DNA of 43,494 nucleotides from Pseudomonadota bacterium (GCA_021813365.1 JAKALB010000008.1:1-43494); one strand, 5' to 3'. Positions 17,348-25,553 are shown, numbered from the stretch's first letter. The notes: a model not told the origin generated them from the sequence alone. Program-made: numbers and translations.

Positions 17348-17962
17348 TCAGAGCTTCTTCTCGCCGATCCTGGGTTCGGTTCCGGCCTTCAGTCGCTTGA
17401 GGTTGGGGGCGTGTTTCCAATAGATCAGCAGGGTCAGCACCACGACCAGCACCAGCATGTGGCCCTGGTGGAAGATCACCAGCCAGGCCGAGGTCATGGC
17501 TGCGGCCACCAGCGCCGACAGCGAGGAGATGCGGCTGATCGCCGCCGTCACCGCCCAGGTGGCGCAGGCCGCCAGGCCCACGCGCCAGTCCAGCACGATC
17601 AGCGTGCCCAGGAACGTGGCCACTCCCTTGCCGCCCCGGAAGCCCAGCCAGAGCGGGAAGAGATGGCCCAGAAACGAAGTCAACGCCGCAAGCTGGGCCG
17701 CATCCTCGCCCACCAGCCCACGGGCGATGGCCACCGCCACCCCGCCCTTGGCCGCATCCAGCAGCAGCGTGGCCAGCGCCGCGGCCTTGTTGCCGGTCCG
17801 CAGGACATTGGTCGCTCCGATATTGCCGGAACCCAGCTTGCGCAGGTCGCCGAGGCCCAGCGCCCGGGTGATCACCACACCGAAGGGGACGGACCCCAGC
17901 AGATAGGCCAGCACCGCGGTCAGGACCAGCGCCAGGCCCGAGGAAGCGATATCCGGCATCAT
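17348..17962 (-). CDS. plsY: acyl-phosphate:glycerol-3-phosphate acyltransferase PlsY
   Basis: A 204-aa integral membrane enzyme that transfers an acyl group from acyl phosphate to glycerol-3-phosphate, the first step of phospholipid synthesis. All three PlsY cytosolic motifs are present: GSVPFGVVIT, GSGNIGATNVLR and GFRGGKGVAT. The ATG at 17962 overlaps the stop of the upstream dihydroorotase homologue by one base (TGATG), indicating coupled translation; GTG at 17965 is an alternative. It is the last gene of the pyrB cluster. Confidence 0.93.
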   Translation of the reverse strand: MMPDIASSGLALVLTAVLAYLLGSVPFGVVITRALGLGDLRKLGSGNIGATNVLRTGNKAAALATLLLDAAKGGVAVAIARGLVGEDAAQLAALTSFLGHLFPLWLGFRGGKGVATFLGTLIVLDWRVGLAACATWAVTAAISRISSLSALVAAAMTSAWLVIFHQGHMLVLVVVLTLLIYWKHAPNLKRLKAGTEPRIGEKKL

Positions 17963-19248
17963 CACACCCCCGCACCCGGAACACGGTAGACCTGAGAGCC
18001 AGCCACCCAGGTGGCCAGCACCTTACCCTCCATCCGCGCCCCGTCAAACGGCGTGTTCTTGGCCTTCGACAGCAGTTTGAACCGATCCAGCACGAAGGGC
18101 GCCGCCGGGTCGAACAGCACCAGGTCGGCCGGTGCGCCCACCGACAGCCGCCCCTGGGGCAGACCCAGACGCTTGGCCGGGTTCAGCGCCAGCGCCCGGA
18201 ACAGTTGCGCCAGGCTCAATTGCCCCGCGTGCACCAGCCGCAGCGCGGCAGGCAGGAGGGTCTGCAAGCCCACGGCGCCGCTGGCTGCCTCTTCAAACGG
18301 CAGTCGCTTCGATTCCTCGTCGGCCGGGGTGTGGAAGCTGGCAATCACATCGATCACCCCGTCCGCCACGGCCTGCACCATCGCCCTCCGGTCGTCTTCC
18401 GACCGCAAGGGTGGGGTCAGCTTGAAGAAGGTCCGGTAATCGCCCACGTCGAACTCGTTCAGAGTCAGGTGGTGGATCGACACCCCCGCCGTCACATCCA
18501 GCCCGGCTGCCTTGGCGCGTTCCAGCGAAGGCAGGCTGAGCGCGCAGGTGATCTGGTCGGCGTGATAGCGCACGCCGGTCATCTCGGCCAGGCCCAGGTC
18601 GCGGTCCAGACCGATCCGCTCTGCCATGGGCGAGACCGAAGGCAGGCCATAGAGGCTGGCAAACTTGCCATGCGTCGCCACCGTGCCTGCCGAGAGGCCG
18701 GGTTCCTGCGGATGGCCGACGACCAGCGCGCCCAGGCTGCGGGCATAGGTCAGCGCCCGGGCCAGCGCCCTGGTGTTGGTGGCGACCTGGAACACATCGC
18801 TAAAGGCGACGGCGCCCGCATCCAGCAGAAATCCGATCTCGGTCATCTCGGTCCCGGCCCGGCCCTTGGTCAGTGCCGCCATGTGGCGGATGCGGACAGG
18901 TGAAGCCTCGGCCACGCGGCGGGTGACGAATTCCAGCGTTTCGGGCGTGTCGATGGCGGGGTTGGTGTCGGGCCGGGCGATGATCGTGGTCACTCCGCCC
19001 GCCGCCGCCGCCAGCCCGGCCGAGCGGAACGATTCCTTGTGCCGTTCACCCGGCTCGCCGATCTTCACGCCCCAGTCGACGATGCCGGGGGCCAGGCAAT
19101 GCCCGCCGCAATCCACGACAGTCGCTCCCTTCGGGGTGGGGCCGTCGATGGCCTGGATCAGCCCCGCCGCAAGGGTCAGGCTGCCGGTCTCCTCGCGCCC
19201 GGTTTCAGGGTCGATCAGGCGGGCATTCATCAGGTGCAGCGGCATCAT
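17962..19248 (-). CDS. dihydroorotase homologue, probably non-catalytic (PyrC'/PyrX-like)
   Basis: A 428-aa amidohydrolase-fold protein of the dihydroorotase family (residues PGIVDWGVKIGEPGERHKES, GGVTTIIARPDTNPAID, KGRAGTEMTEIGFLLDAGAV). The key catalytic residues are missing: the metal-binding HxH after PGxxD is replaced by GVK, and the DHAPH motif with the catalytic Asp reads SFHTPAD. In Pseudomonas an inactive homologue of this kind (PyrC') is a structural partner of PyrB. Its place near pyrB supports the same role; an active dihydroorotase would then be encoded elsewhere. Start: ATG at 19248 or the adjacent 19245; the frame upstream to 19392 is not protein-like. Confidence 0.8.
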   Translation of the reverse strand: MMPLHLMNARLIDPETGREETGSLTLAAGLIQAIDGPTPKGATVVDCGGHCLAPGIVDWGVKIGEPGERHKESFRSAGLAAAAGGVTTIIARPDTNPAIDTPETLEFVTRRVAEASPVRIRHMAALTKGRAGTEMTEIGFLLDAGAVAFSDVFQVATNTRALARALTYARSLGALVVGHPQEPGLSAGTVATHGKFASLYGLPSVSPMAERIGLDRDLGLAEMTGVRYHADQITCALSLPSLERAKAAGLDVTAGVSIHHLTLNEFDVGDYRTFFKLTPPLRSEDDRRAMVQAVADGVIDVIASFHTPADEESKRLPFEEAASGAVGLQTLLPAALRLVHAGQLSLAQLFRALALNPAKRLGLPQGRLSVGAPADLVLFDPAAPFVLDRFKLLSKAKNTPFDGARMEGKVLATWVAGSQVYRVPGAGV

Positions 19249-19306
19249 GGCAGGCCCATTTCGTGCAATATGCAGTGGAATCCGACTCTGCCGGCGGGCG
19301 CCATGC

Positions 19307-19426
19307 TCAGGCCCCCATCCAGACGAAAGCCACGACGAAGACCGCCAGGAACACCAGTATGCCGGCGGCGACCATTCCGCTGATGCGGGCATCGGACATC
19401 GGGGGCTTTTCGGACCGCTTGCTCAC
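19307..19426 (-). CDS. 39-aa single-helix membrane peptide between pyrB and pyrC homologue
   Basis: A GTG at 19426 overlaps the pyrB stop by four bases (GTGA) and opens a 39-codon frame ending TGA at 19307-19309. The product has a short basic N-terminus ([14 protein letters not shown]) and one strong membrane helix ([20 protein letters not shown]). Overlap with pyrB, the helix and the conserved-looking spacing suggest a real small gene of the pyr operon. An inner start at the ATG of MSDARI is possible. The function is unknown. Confidence 0.62.
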   Translation of the reverse strand: MSKRSEKPPMSDARISGMVAAGILVFLAVFVVAFVWMGA

Positions 19427-20385
19427 ACCATCACCCCCACCGCTGCCCGGCCGCGCTCGGCGCGCAGGTTGCGCGCGAGAAGGTCCATGCAGGCCATGCG
19501 CACGGCCACGCCCATTTCCACCTGTTCCTGGATCACGCTGCGGTTGATGTCGTCGGCCAGCTCGCCATCGATTTCCACCCCGCGGTTCATCGGGCCGGGG
19601 TGCATCACGATGGCATCGGGATGGGCCACGGCAAGCTTTTCGGCGTCCAGGCCGTAACGATGGTAATATTCCCGCTCGGAGGGAATGAAGCCGCCGTCCA
19701 TCCTCTCCTTCTGCAGGCGCAGCATCATCACCACATCGGCGCCCTTCAGTCCTTCCCTCATGTCGTCGAACATCTCGCAGCCGAAATCGGCGGCACCGGG
19801 GGGCATCAACGTGGGTGGGGCGATCAGCCGCAGGCGGTTTTCCATCTTGCCCAGCAGGATCAGGTTCGACCGGGCGACGCGGCTGTGGGCGATGTCGCCG
19901 CAGATGGCGATGGTCAGCCGCTGCAACCGGCCCTTGGCGCGGCGGATGGTCAGGGCGTCCAGCAGCGCCTGCGTGGGGTGTTCATGCCGTCCGTCGCCTG
20001 CGTTCAGCACCGCGCAGTTGACCTTCGAGGCCAGAAGGTTGACCGCCCCCGACGAAGGGTGGCGGACCACCAGAAGGTCGGGCCGCATCGCATTCAGCGT
20101 CAGGGCCGTGTCGATCAGCGTCTCGCCCTTCTTCACGCTCGATTGCGCGACCGACATGTTCATCACGTCGGCTCCGAGCCGTTTGCCCGCCAGTTCGAAG
20201 CTGGCCTGGGTGCGGGTCGAGTTTTCGAAGAACATGTTGATCTGGGTCATGCCCGCCAGCACATCGGCGGATTTCACCGTGCGGCGGTTCAGATCGACGT
20301 AACGATCGGCCAGATCGAGGACAGTGACGATCTCGGACGGCGACAGCGACTCGATCCCAAGCAGGTGGCGGGCGCGGAAGGTCAT
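19423..20385 (-). CDS. pyrB: aspartate carbamoyltransferase catalytic subunit
   Basis: A 320-aa enzyme forming N-carbamoyl-L-aspartate from carbamoyl phosphate and aspartate in pyrimidine synthesis. The carbamoyl-phosphate motif [16 protein letters not shown], the HPTQALLD segment and the [11 protein letters not shown] aspartate-binding loop are all intact. The frame runs upstream to 20556, but the ATG at 20385 starts the family-typical [15 protein letters not shown] and lies about 20 bases downstream of a plausible promoter. It heads the operon pyrB, 39-aa peptide, pyrC homologue, plsY. Confidence 0.95.
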   Translation of the reverse strand: MTFRARHLLGIESLSPSEIVTVLDLADRYVDLNRRTVKSADVLAGMTQINMFFENSTRTQASFELAGKRLGADVMNMSVAQSSVKKGETLIDTALTLNAMRPDLLVVRHPSSGAVNLLASKVNCAVLNAGDGRHEHPTQALLDALTIRRAKGRLQRLTIAICGDIAHSRVARSNLILLGKMENRLRLIAPPTLMPPGAADFGCEMFDDMREGLKGADVVMMLRLQKERMDGGFIPSEREYYHRYGLDAEKLAVAHPDAIVMHPGPMNRGVEIDGELADDINRSVIQEQVEMGVAVRMACMDLLARNLRAERGRAAVGVMV

Positions 20386-20412
20386 GGGGTTTCTCCGTCC
20401 GGGGTTGGGCGG

Positions 20413-20441
20413 CTTATGCCAAAGCCGGGGGCGCTGGGCAA
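20413..20441 (-). promoter_or_regulatory. putative sigma-70 promoter of pyrB
   Basis: On the minus strand TTGCCC (20436-20441) is followed after 17 bases by CATAAG (20413-20418). This would start transcription about 20 bases before the pyrB ATG. No attenuator-like T-run is seen in the short leader. Confidence 0.45.
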
Positions 20442-20470
20442 TGGCGGCATGAAGGGACCGCGGCTGCGCC

Positions 20471-20495
20471 GGGATATTTGCGGCAGGGTGAAAGG
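20471..20495 (+). repeat. GGGATATTTG intergenic repeat, copy D
   Basis: GGGATATTTG followed by CGGCAGGGTGAAAGG, in the divergent region between pyrB and the uracil-DNA glycosylase gene. Unlike the other copies it lacks a clean palindrome just upstream. Confidence 0.7.
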
Positions 20496-20536
20496 CGCAG
20501 TTTCGCCCGGCGCCGGGCTGCCTTAGGTTGAGGCGC

Positions 20537-21397
20537 ATGGGAATCGCAGACGACATCCTCAGCCATCCTTCGGCGGCCCTGGCGGCATTGGCCTACCAGC
20601 TGGACCTGGGCGCGGACGAGACGATCGGCGACACGCCCATCGACCGCTTTGCCGAAGCCGCGAAACCCGCGCCTGTGGCCATGACCGCCCGCGGCCTGGC
20701 GCCGACACCGGCATCCCGGCCGGGCAGAACCGACGCCGACGCCAGCCCCGACCCCGGCCCCGACCCCGGCCCTGACCCCAGGGTCGACCCTGTGGCCGTG
20801 GCCCGCGCCATGGCGGAGGCGGCGGCTGATCTGGACGGGCTGCGCCTGGCGATTCAGGGCTATGATCTGTGCGACCTGAAGAAGGGTGCCCGCAACACGG
20901 TGTTTGCCGATGGCAATCCCGGGGCCCGCGTGATGATCGTTGGCGAAGCGCCGGGGCGCGAGGAAGACCTGGAAGGCCTGCCCTTCGTGGGCCGGGCCGG
21001 GCAGCTGCTGGATCGGATGTTTGCCGCGATCGGCCTGTCGCGCCGCAGCCCCGATGCCCAGTCCGCGCTTTACATCACCAATGTGATGCCCTGGCGCCCG
21101 CCGCAGAACCGCGAGCCCGACGCGGGCGAGATCGCCATGATGCGCCCGTTTCTGGAGCGGCACATCGAGCTGGTCGACCCGGTGCTGATCGTGGTCATGG
21201 GCAACACGCCGTGCCAGGCTCTGTTGAACCAGAAGGGGATCCTGCGCCTGCGCGGGCACTGGATGCAGGGCCTGGGCCGGCCGGTGATGCCGATGACCCA
21301 CCCGGCCTATCTGCTGCGCACTCCCGGCGCCAAACGCGAAGCCTGGGCCGATCTGCAACAGATCGAAGCCCGGCTGAAGGAAAACGAAAAGGTATAG
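20537..21397 (+). CDS. uracil-DNA glycosylase, family 4-like
   Basis: A 286-aa base-excision repair enzyme that removes uracil from DNA. Motif A is [20 protein letters not shown] and motif B contains HPAYLLR; between them is [20 protein letters not shown]. The N-terminal about 105 residues are extra, with a [11 protein letters not shown] linker. Canonical family 4 enzymes hold a 4Fe-4S cluster with four Cys, but here only two Cys exist (in YDLCDLKK and NTPCQALL), so the cluster is probably absent or altered. The ATG at 20537 has GAGG just upstream; a TTG at 20528 is an alternative. Confidence 0.85.
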   Translation: MGIADDILSHPSAALAALAYQLDLGADETIGDTPIDRFAEAAKPAPVAMTARGLAPTPASRPGRTDADASPDPGPDPGPDPRVDPVAVARAMAEAAADLDGLRLAIQGYDLCDLKKGARNTVFADGNPGARVMIVGEAPGREEDLEGLPFVGRAGQLLDRMFAAIGLSRRSPDAQSALYITNVMPWRPPQNREPDAGEIAMMRPFLERHIELVDPVLIVVMGNTPCQALLNQKGILRLRGHWMQGLGRPVMPMTHPAYLLRTPGAKREAWADLQQIEARLKENEKV

Positions 21398-21400
21398 GAC

Positions 21401-21943
21401 ATGAGCCGCATCGACGAGACCCGCGAATTCATCCCCGTCCGCATTGCCGTGCTGACCGTCAGCGACACGCGCACCATGGCCGAGGACCGATCTGGCGATA
21501 CCCTGGTGGATCGCCTGACCGAGGCCGGCCACCACCTGGCCGCGCGCGGCATCGTCAAGGATGACCGCGCGGCGATCGCCGCCCAGTTGCGCGCCTGGTG
21601 CGCCAGCGACGCGATCGACGTGATCCTGACCACCGGCGGCACCGGCCTCACCGGGCGTGATGTCACGGTCGAGGCACACCGCGATGTCTATGAAAAGGAA
21701 ATCGAGGCTTTCGGCACGGTGTTCACCTGGGTCTCGTTGCAGAAGATCGGGACTTCGGCGGTGCAAAGCCGGGCGACGGGCGGGGTGGCCATGGGCAAAT
21801 ACCTGTTTGCCCTGCCCGGCAGCCCCGGCGCCTGCCGCGATGCCTGGGATGAAATCCTGAAAGGCCAGCTGGACTATCGCCACCGGCCCTGCAATTTCGT
21901 GGAAATCATGCCGCGTCTGGAGGAACACAAGCGCCGCAAGTAG
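21401..21943 (+). CDS. moaB: molybdenum cofactor biosynthesis protein B
   Basis: A 180-aa MoaB/MogA-fold protein acting in molybdopterin adenylylation or a related step of molybdenum cofactor synthesis. Key motifs are AVLTVSDTRTMAEDRSGDTL near residue 15, ILTTGGTGLTGRDVTVEA near 80 and the ALPGSPGACRDAWDEIL nucleotide-binding end. It begins three bases after the glycosylase stop, so the two genes are likely co-transcribed although unrelated in function. Confidence 0.9.
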   Translation: MSRIDETREFIPVRIAVLTVSDTRTMAEDRSGDTLVDRLTEAGHHLAARGIVKDDRAAIAAQLRAWCASDAIDVILTTGGTGLTGRDVTVEAHRDVYEKEIEAFGTVFTWVSLQKIGTSAVQSRATGGVAMGKYLFALPGSPGACRDAWDEILKGQLDYRHRPCNFVEIMPRLEEHKRRK

Positions 21944-21972
21944 GCCGGCCGGTCAGCCATCCCACTGGCAGG

Positions 21973-22791
21973 CTATGGCGCGGGGCAACCCTTGATCTCG
22001 ACCGCGCGATTCTGGGCCAGCACCGTTACGGTCACGCCCGAGCGGTCCAGCGCAAAGGGCTTGCCGTCCGGCGGCACCAGATCGGCGATGGCGGTCAGCG
22101 CCTGGCCTTCCCGGCGGGTGACGGATTGCGAGACCCATATGTCGGGCTCGCTGGCTTCGAAAACCACGGTTTCGTCGGCGCCCTGCACCGGCAGGTCGAG
22201 CCTGGCGGTGACACGCAACCCGTCGTCGATGGGGGTCAACTGGCAACCGACCGTCACCAGACCCGCCGCCTTGCCGGTCTGCGGCTCGGCCTTCAGGGCG
22301 GCGGCAATGGCCTGATCCGGCGCGCCGGGGCCGGACAGGCTGGCCGAAAGATCCAGCGTGGCGGGCATGCAGATGTCATGGCAGATGCCAAGATCCATCC
22401 GCAGCGCCAGATCCACAGGCCGGGTGGCATCCATGGCCGCCACCTCGACCGGCAGGGTCAGCTGGTCCAGATAACCGATCGATTCCATCCCGTTCAGCGA
22501 AATCACCTGCGGGGCGGGCCAGTGCAGCACCACGGCCTTCAGATTCCGGCTGCCCGACCAGTCGAAGACCGGGGGAATCCCCGCCTCGCCGGGGGCGCGC
22601 CAATAGGTCTTCCAGCCGGGTGCCAGCGTCAGGCTGATCGCGGCCATGTAGCGCCCGTCGGGCACCCGCCATCCGGGCAGCAGGCGGGCCGACAGGACAT
22701 CATCCTGGGTTTGCGCCCGCAGGGTGGCGGTGGCAATCAGCAAAAGGGCAAGGGCCAGGGAAAGCGGGCGGGGCAGCATGTGCTGGACCAT
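21973..22791 (-). CDS. periplasmic DsbD-alpha-like domain protein
   Basis: A 272-aa secreted protein with a signal peptide (about residues 5-26, LPRPLSLALALLLIATATLRA). The mature part matches the N-terminal domain of the thiol-disulfide reductase DsbD (LAPGWKTYWRAPGEAGIPPVF, then DLGICHDICMPATLDLSA with the Cys pair). The membrane and thioredoxin domains of full DsbD are absent. It may receive electrons from a separate CcdA-like partner or act with cytochrome c maturation; this is inference. Starts at 22791 and 22779 are both possible. It converges with moaB. Confidence 0.8.
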   Translation of the reverse strand: MVQHMLPRPLSLALALLLIATATLRAQTQDDVLSARLLPGWRVPDGRYMAAISLTLAPGWKTYWRAPGEAGIPPVFDWSGSRNLKAVVLHWPAPQVISLNGMESIGYLDQLTLPVEVAAMDATRPVDLALRMDLGICHDICMPATLDLSASLSGPGAPDQAIAAALKAEPQTGKAAGLVTVGCQLTPIDDGLRVTARLDLPVQGADETVVFEASEPDIWVSQSVTRREGQALTAIADLVPPDGKPFALDRSGVTVTVLAQNRAVEIKGCPAP

Positions 22792-22896
22792 AGGCGTTGC
22801 GCCGGCATTGGGAAATCACATTTCGGCCATCGGCGCCAGGGTCGGGCTCGGATGGCGCTCGGCTGCCGGCCTGGATCACATTCGCAAGGTCGGGGC

Positions 22897-22924
22897 TTGT
22901 GAGCGGGCCGCGAAGGCATACATT
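22897..22924 (+). promoter_or_regulatory. putative sigma-70 promoter of yqgE
   Basis: TTGTGA (22897-22902) is followed after 16 bases by TACATT (22919-22924). The predicted leader of about 60 bases contains a 12-bp direct repeat, GGAACCGTCGGG, at 22932-22943 and 22949-22960. Confidence 0.45.
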
Positions 22925-22991
22925 CCTGACAGGAACCGTCGGGGCATCGGAACCGTCGGGCCAGCGTCAGGGGCTGTGTCGGGGGGCAATC

Positions 22992-23546
22992 ATGGATCTG
23001 ACCGGCAAGATCATCATCGCCATGCCCGCTCTGGGAGATCCGCGCTTTGCACATAGCGTCGTCCTGATCTGTGCCCATTCCGAGGATGGCGCCATGGGGC
23101 TGATCGTCAACAAGCCGATGGACGATCTGACCTTTGCCGAGTTGCTGACTCATCTGAACATTCCCCAGGCCCCTGCCGGTCGCGACATTCGTGTGCATTT
23201 CGGTGGCCCCGTGGAGCGCGGTCGCGGTTTCGTGCTGCATTCGCCCGACTTCACCTCGGGCGGGGCAACGATGGAAATTCCGGGCGGTTACGCCATGACC
23301 GCCACGCTGGACATCCTTGAGGCGCTGGCCCGCGGTCAGGGCCCGGCGCGGGCCGTGCTGGCGCTGGGTTATGCGGGCTGGGGGCCCGGCCAGCTGGAGG
23401 CCGAGATCCGCCGCAATGACTGGCTGACCGGCGACATCTCGGACGATCTGGTGTTTTCGCCCGACAACGCCGGCAAATGGGCCCTGGCGCTGAAGGGCCT
23501 TGGGATCGAGCCGCTGACCCTGTCGGCAACGGCGGGACGGGCGTGA
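22992..23546 (+). CDS. YqgE/AlgH family protein
   Basis: A 184-aa cytoplasmic protein of the YqgE/AlgH (DUF179) family. The start DLTGKIIIAMPALGDPRFAH, the LICAHSEDGAMGLIVNKPM stretch and VHFGGPVERGRGFVLHS are diagnostic. The ATG at 22992 has a GGGGGG ribosome-like site four to five bases upstream; the frame upstream to 22797 is not part of the family. The molecular function of this conserved family remains unclear. Confidence 0.92.
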   Translation: MDLTGKIIIAMPALGDPRFAHSVVLICAHSEDGAMGLIVNKPMDDLTFAELLTHLNIPQAPAGRDIRVHFGGPVERGRGFVLHSPDFTSGGATMEIPGGYAMTATLDILEALARGQGPARAVLALGYAGWGPGQLEAEIRRNDWLTGDISDDLVFSPDNAGKWALALKGLGIEPLTLSATAGRA

Positions 23547-23606
23547 AAACACTTGTCAGACCGGAGAGCGGCGCGCCAGAATTCCGCCGTTTCCGCGGAG
23601 GTTCGG

Positions 23607-23765
23607 ATGCGCGGCCTGACCGCTTTGCTCACGATCACCTGTGTGGCCCTGCCCGCCGCCGGCCCCGCCCTGGCCAATGCCCGGATGAGGCTGCCCTGTT
23701 TCGGTCGATCAATTTTGCCGGCCTGGCCGGGTTTGACCGGGAATAGCCTGTCAGGCCAGATTTGA
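23607..23765 (+). CDS. possible 52-aa secreted peptide or truncated gene start
   Basis: The ATG at 23607 has an excellent ribosome site (GGAGG, six bases upstream). The first 23-25 residues (MRGLTALLTITCVALPAAGP, then ALA) form a textbook signal peptide, but only about 28 residues follow (NARMRLPCFGRSILPAWPGL at their start) before TGA at 23763. It is either a small secreted peptide or the surviving 5' end of an exported protein cut by a deletion. I recognise no family. The rest of the 330-base interval between yqgE and gabD holds only the sites listed separately. Confidence 0.42.
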   Translation: MRGLTALLTITCVALPAAGPALANARMRLPCFGRSILPAWPGLTGNSLSGQI

Positions 23766-23768
23766 TCA
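23760..23768. promoter_or_regulatory. ATTTGATCA site upstream of gabD
   Basis: The same ATTTGATCA 9-mer as upstream of the polyamine-type importer, here 108 bases before gabD. A TTGACC at 23733-23738 lies about one promoter spacing upstream, with only weak -10 candidates (CCAGAT). A shared regulator of amine uptake and catabolism would explain the match, but this is inference. Confidence 0.33.
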
Positions 23769-23814
23769 CATTCTCGGTCCAGCGCCGATGCCACGCTGGA
23801 CTTTCGCACGCCTG

Positions 23815-23829
23815 TCGGGCAAAGCCCGA
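23815..23829 (+). other. small hairpin and tandem 12-mer in the gabD leader
   Basis: TCGGGC AAA GCCCGA forms a 6-bp stem at 23815-23829. It is followed at about 23840-23863 by a tandem 12-mer GCTGAACGAGAC repeated twice, directly before the AGGAGG-like ribosome site of gabD. These may influence translation; no known riboswitch is recognised. Confidence 0.4.
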
Positions 23830-23876
23830 TCCATACTTGCTGAACGAGACGCTGAACGAGACGAGGAGGCCCCCAG

Positions 23877-25355
23877 ATGCTCGATTCCGTGACAGACCTG
23901 CGCGCGCTGCTGAAAGATCCCTCGCTGGTGCCCGGCAAGGCCTATGTGGCGGGTGAATGGGTCGATGCCGCCGATGGCAAGACCTTTGCCGTCACCAACC
24001 CCGCCCGGGGGGACGTGATCGCGCATGTGCCGGATCTCGGCCGCGCCGATGCCGCGCGTGCCATCGCCGCCGCCGATGTGGCCCGCAGGGAATGGGCCGC
24101 CCGCACCGGCAAGGAACGCGCCGCCGTGATGCGGAAGTGGTTCGAGCTGTGCATGGAGAACCAGAACGATCTGGGCATCATCCTGACGGCCGAAATGGGC
24201 AAACCCCTGGCCGAGGCGAAGGGCGAGGTCGCCTATGGCGCGTCCTACATCGAATGGTTCGGCGAGGAGGCCAAACGCGTCTACGGCGAGACCATCCCCG
24301 GCCACCAGCGCGACAAGCGCATCACCGTCATCAAGCAGCCCATCGGCGTGGCCTGCTCCATCACGCCCTGGAACTTCCCCAATGCGATGATCGCCCGCAA
24401 GGTCGCCCCCGCGCTGGCCGTGGGCTGCGGCTTTGTTGCCCGCCCCGCCGCCGAAACGCCGCTGTCGGCCGTGGCGCTGGCCGTGCTGGCCGAGCGCGCA
24501 GGAGTGCCCAAGGGCGTGTTCTCGGTCATCACCTCCAAGCGGTCGTCCGACATCGGCAAGGAGTTCTGCGAGAACCCCGCCGTGCGGAAACTGACCTTCA
24601 CCGGCTCTACCGAGGTCGGCCGCATCCTGCTGAAGCAGGCGGCCGACCAGGTGCTGAAATGCAGCATGGAGCTGGGCGGCAACGCGCCCTTCATCGTTTT
24701 CGACGACGCCGATCTGGACAAGGCCGTCGAAGGCGCAATGATTTCCAAGTTCCGCAACAATGGTCAGACCTGCGTCTGCGCCAACCGGATCTATGTGCAG
24801 GCCGGAGTTTATGACGCCTTCGCCGCCAAGCTGGCGGCCGCGGTCAACAAGCTGTCCATCGGAGACGGGCTGAAGGAGGGTGTCACCGTCGGCCCCCTGA
24901 TCAACGAAAGCGCCGTCGAAAAGGTCGAGGAGCATATCTTCGACGTGCTGGCCGGCGGCGGCAGGGTTCTGACCGGCGGCAAGCGGCACGAACTGGGCGG
25001 CACCTTCTTCCAGCCGACCGTGCTGACCGGCGTCACGACCGGCATGAAGGTGGCGAACGAGGAAACCTTCGGCCCGGTCGCGCCTCTGTTCAGGTTCGAG
25101 ACCGAGGAAGAGGCCATCCATCTGGCCAACAACACGATCTTCGGCCTGGCCAGCTATTTCTACGCCCGCGACATCGGCCGGATCACGCGCGTGCAGGAGG
25201 CGCTGGAATACGGCATGGTCGGCGTGAACACCGGCCTGATTTCCACCGAGATCGCGCCCTTCGGCGGCGTCAAGCAATCGGGCCTGGGCCGCGAAGGCAG
25301 CCATCACGGCATCGAAGACTATCTGGAAATGAAATACATCTGCCTGTCGGTCTGA
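23877..25355 (+). CDS. gabD: NAD(P)-dependent succinate-semialdehyde dehydrogenase
   Basis: A 492-aa aldehyde dehydrogenase that oxidises succinate semialdehyde to succinate, the last step of GABA and putrescine breakdown. The substrate/cofactor segment ITPWNFPNAMIARKVAPALA, catalytic Glu in MELGGNAPF and catalytic Cys in NNGQTCVCANRIYVQ are present, as is the final FGGVKQSGLGREGS. The usual Lys of the KPA cofactor motif is Arg here (VARPAAETPLSA). The ATG at 23877 follows a GAGGAGG ribosome site. It is closed by a good terminator. Strong GabD-like similarity, though related semialdehydes are possible substrates. Confidence 0.87.
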   Translation: MLDSVTDLRALLKDPSLVPGKAYVAGEWVDAADGKTFAVTNPARGDVIAHVPDLGRADAARAIAAADVARREWAARTGKERAAVMRKWFELCMENQNDLGIILTAEMGKPLAEAKGEVAYGASYIEWFGEEAKRVYGETIPGHQRDKRITVIKQPIGVACSITPWNFPNAMIARKVAPALAVGCGFVARPAAETPLSAVALAVLAERAGVPKGVFSVITSKRSSDIGKEFCENPAVRKLTFTGSTEVGRILLKQAADQVLKCSMELGGNAPFIVFDDADLDKAVEGAMISKFRNNGQTCVCANRIYVQAGVYDAFAAKLAAAVNKLSIGDGLKEGVTVGPLINESAVEKVEEHIFDVLAGGGRVLTGGKRHELGGTFFQPTVLTGVTTGMKVANEETFGPVAPLFRFETEEEAIHLANNTIFGLASYFYARDIGRITRVQEALEYGMVGVNTGLISTEIAPFGGVKQSGLGREGSHHGIEDYLEMKYICLSV

Positions 25356-25387
25356 CCGGCTCCGGGCCCGGTTGGTCTGAACGGATC

Positions 25388-25412
25388 GGGGCCGGGGCAA
25401 ACCCGGCCCCTT
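25388..25412 (+). terminator. terminator hairpin after gabD
   Basis: GGGGCCGGG (25388-25396) and CCCGGCCCC (25402-25410) form a perfect 9-bp stem with loop GCAAA, followed by TT. It lies 33 bases after the gabD stop and separates gabD from the SDR gene. Confidence 0.65.
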
Positions 25413-25553
25413 GGCCTTGCCGCTGACCGGGCGATGCGGCCCTTGACCTGGCCGGTGCCTGGCCCTCTTCTGTGAACAGCCACGGCCGGGCCAGAAGGGC
25501 GCAGAACCCCGTCCGCACGCACCTGCGCCAGGGCCGGAACGGGAGGCGTCAGG

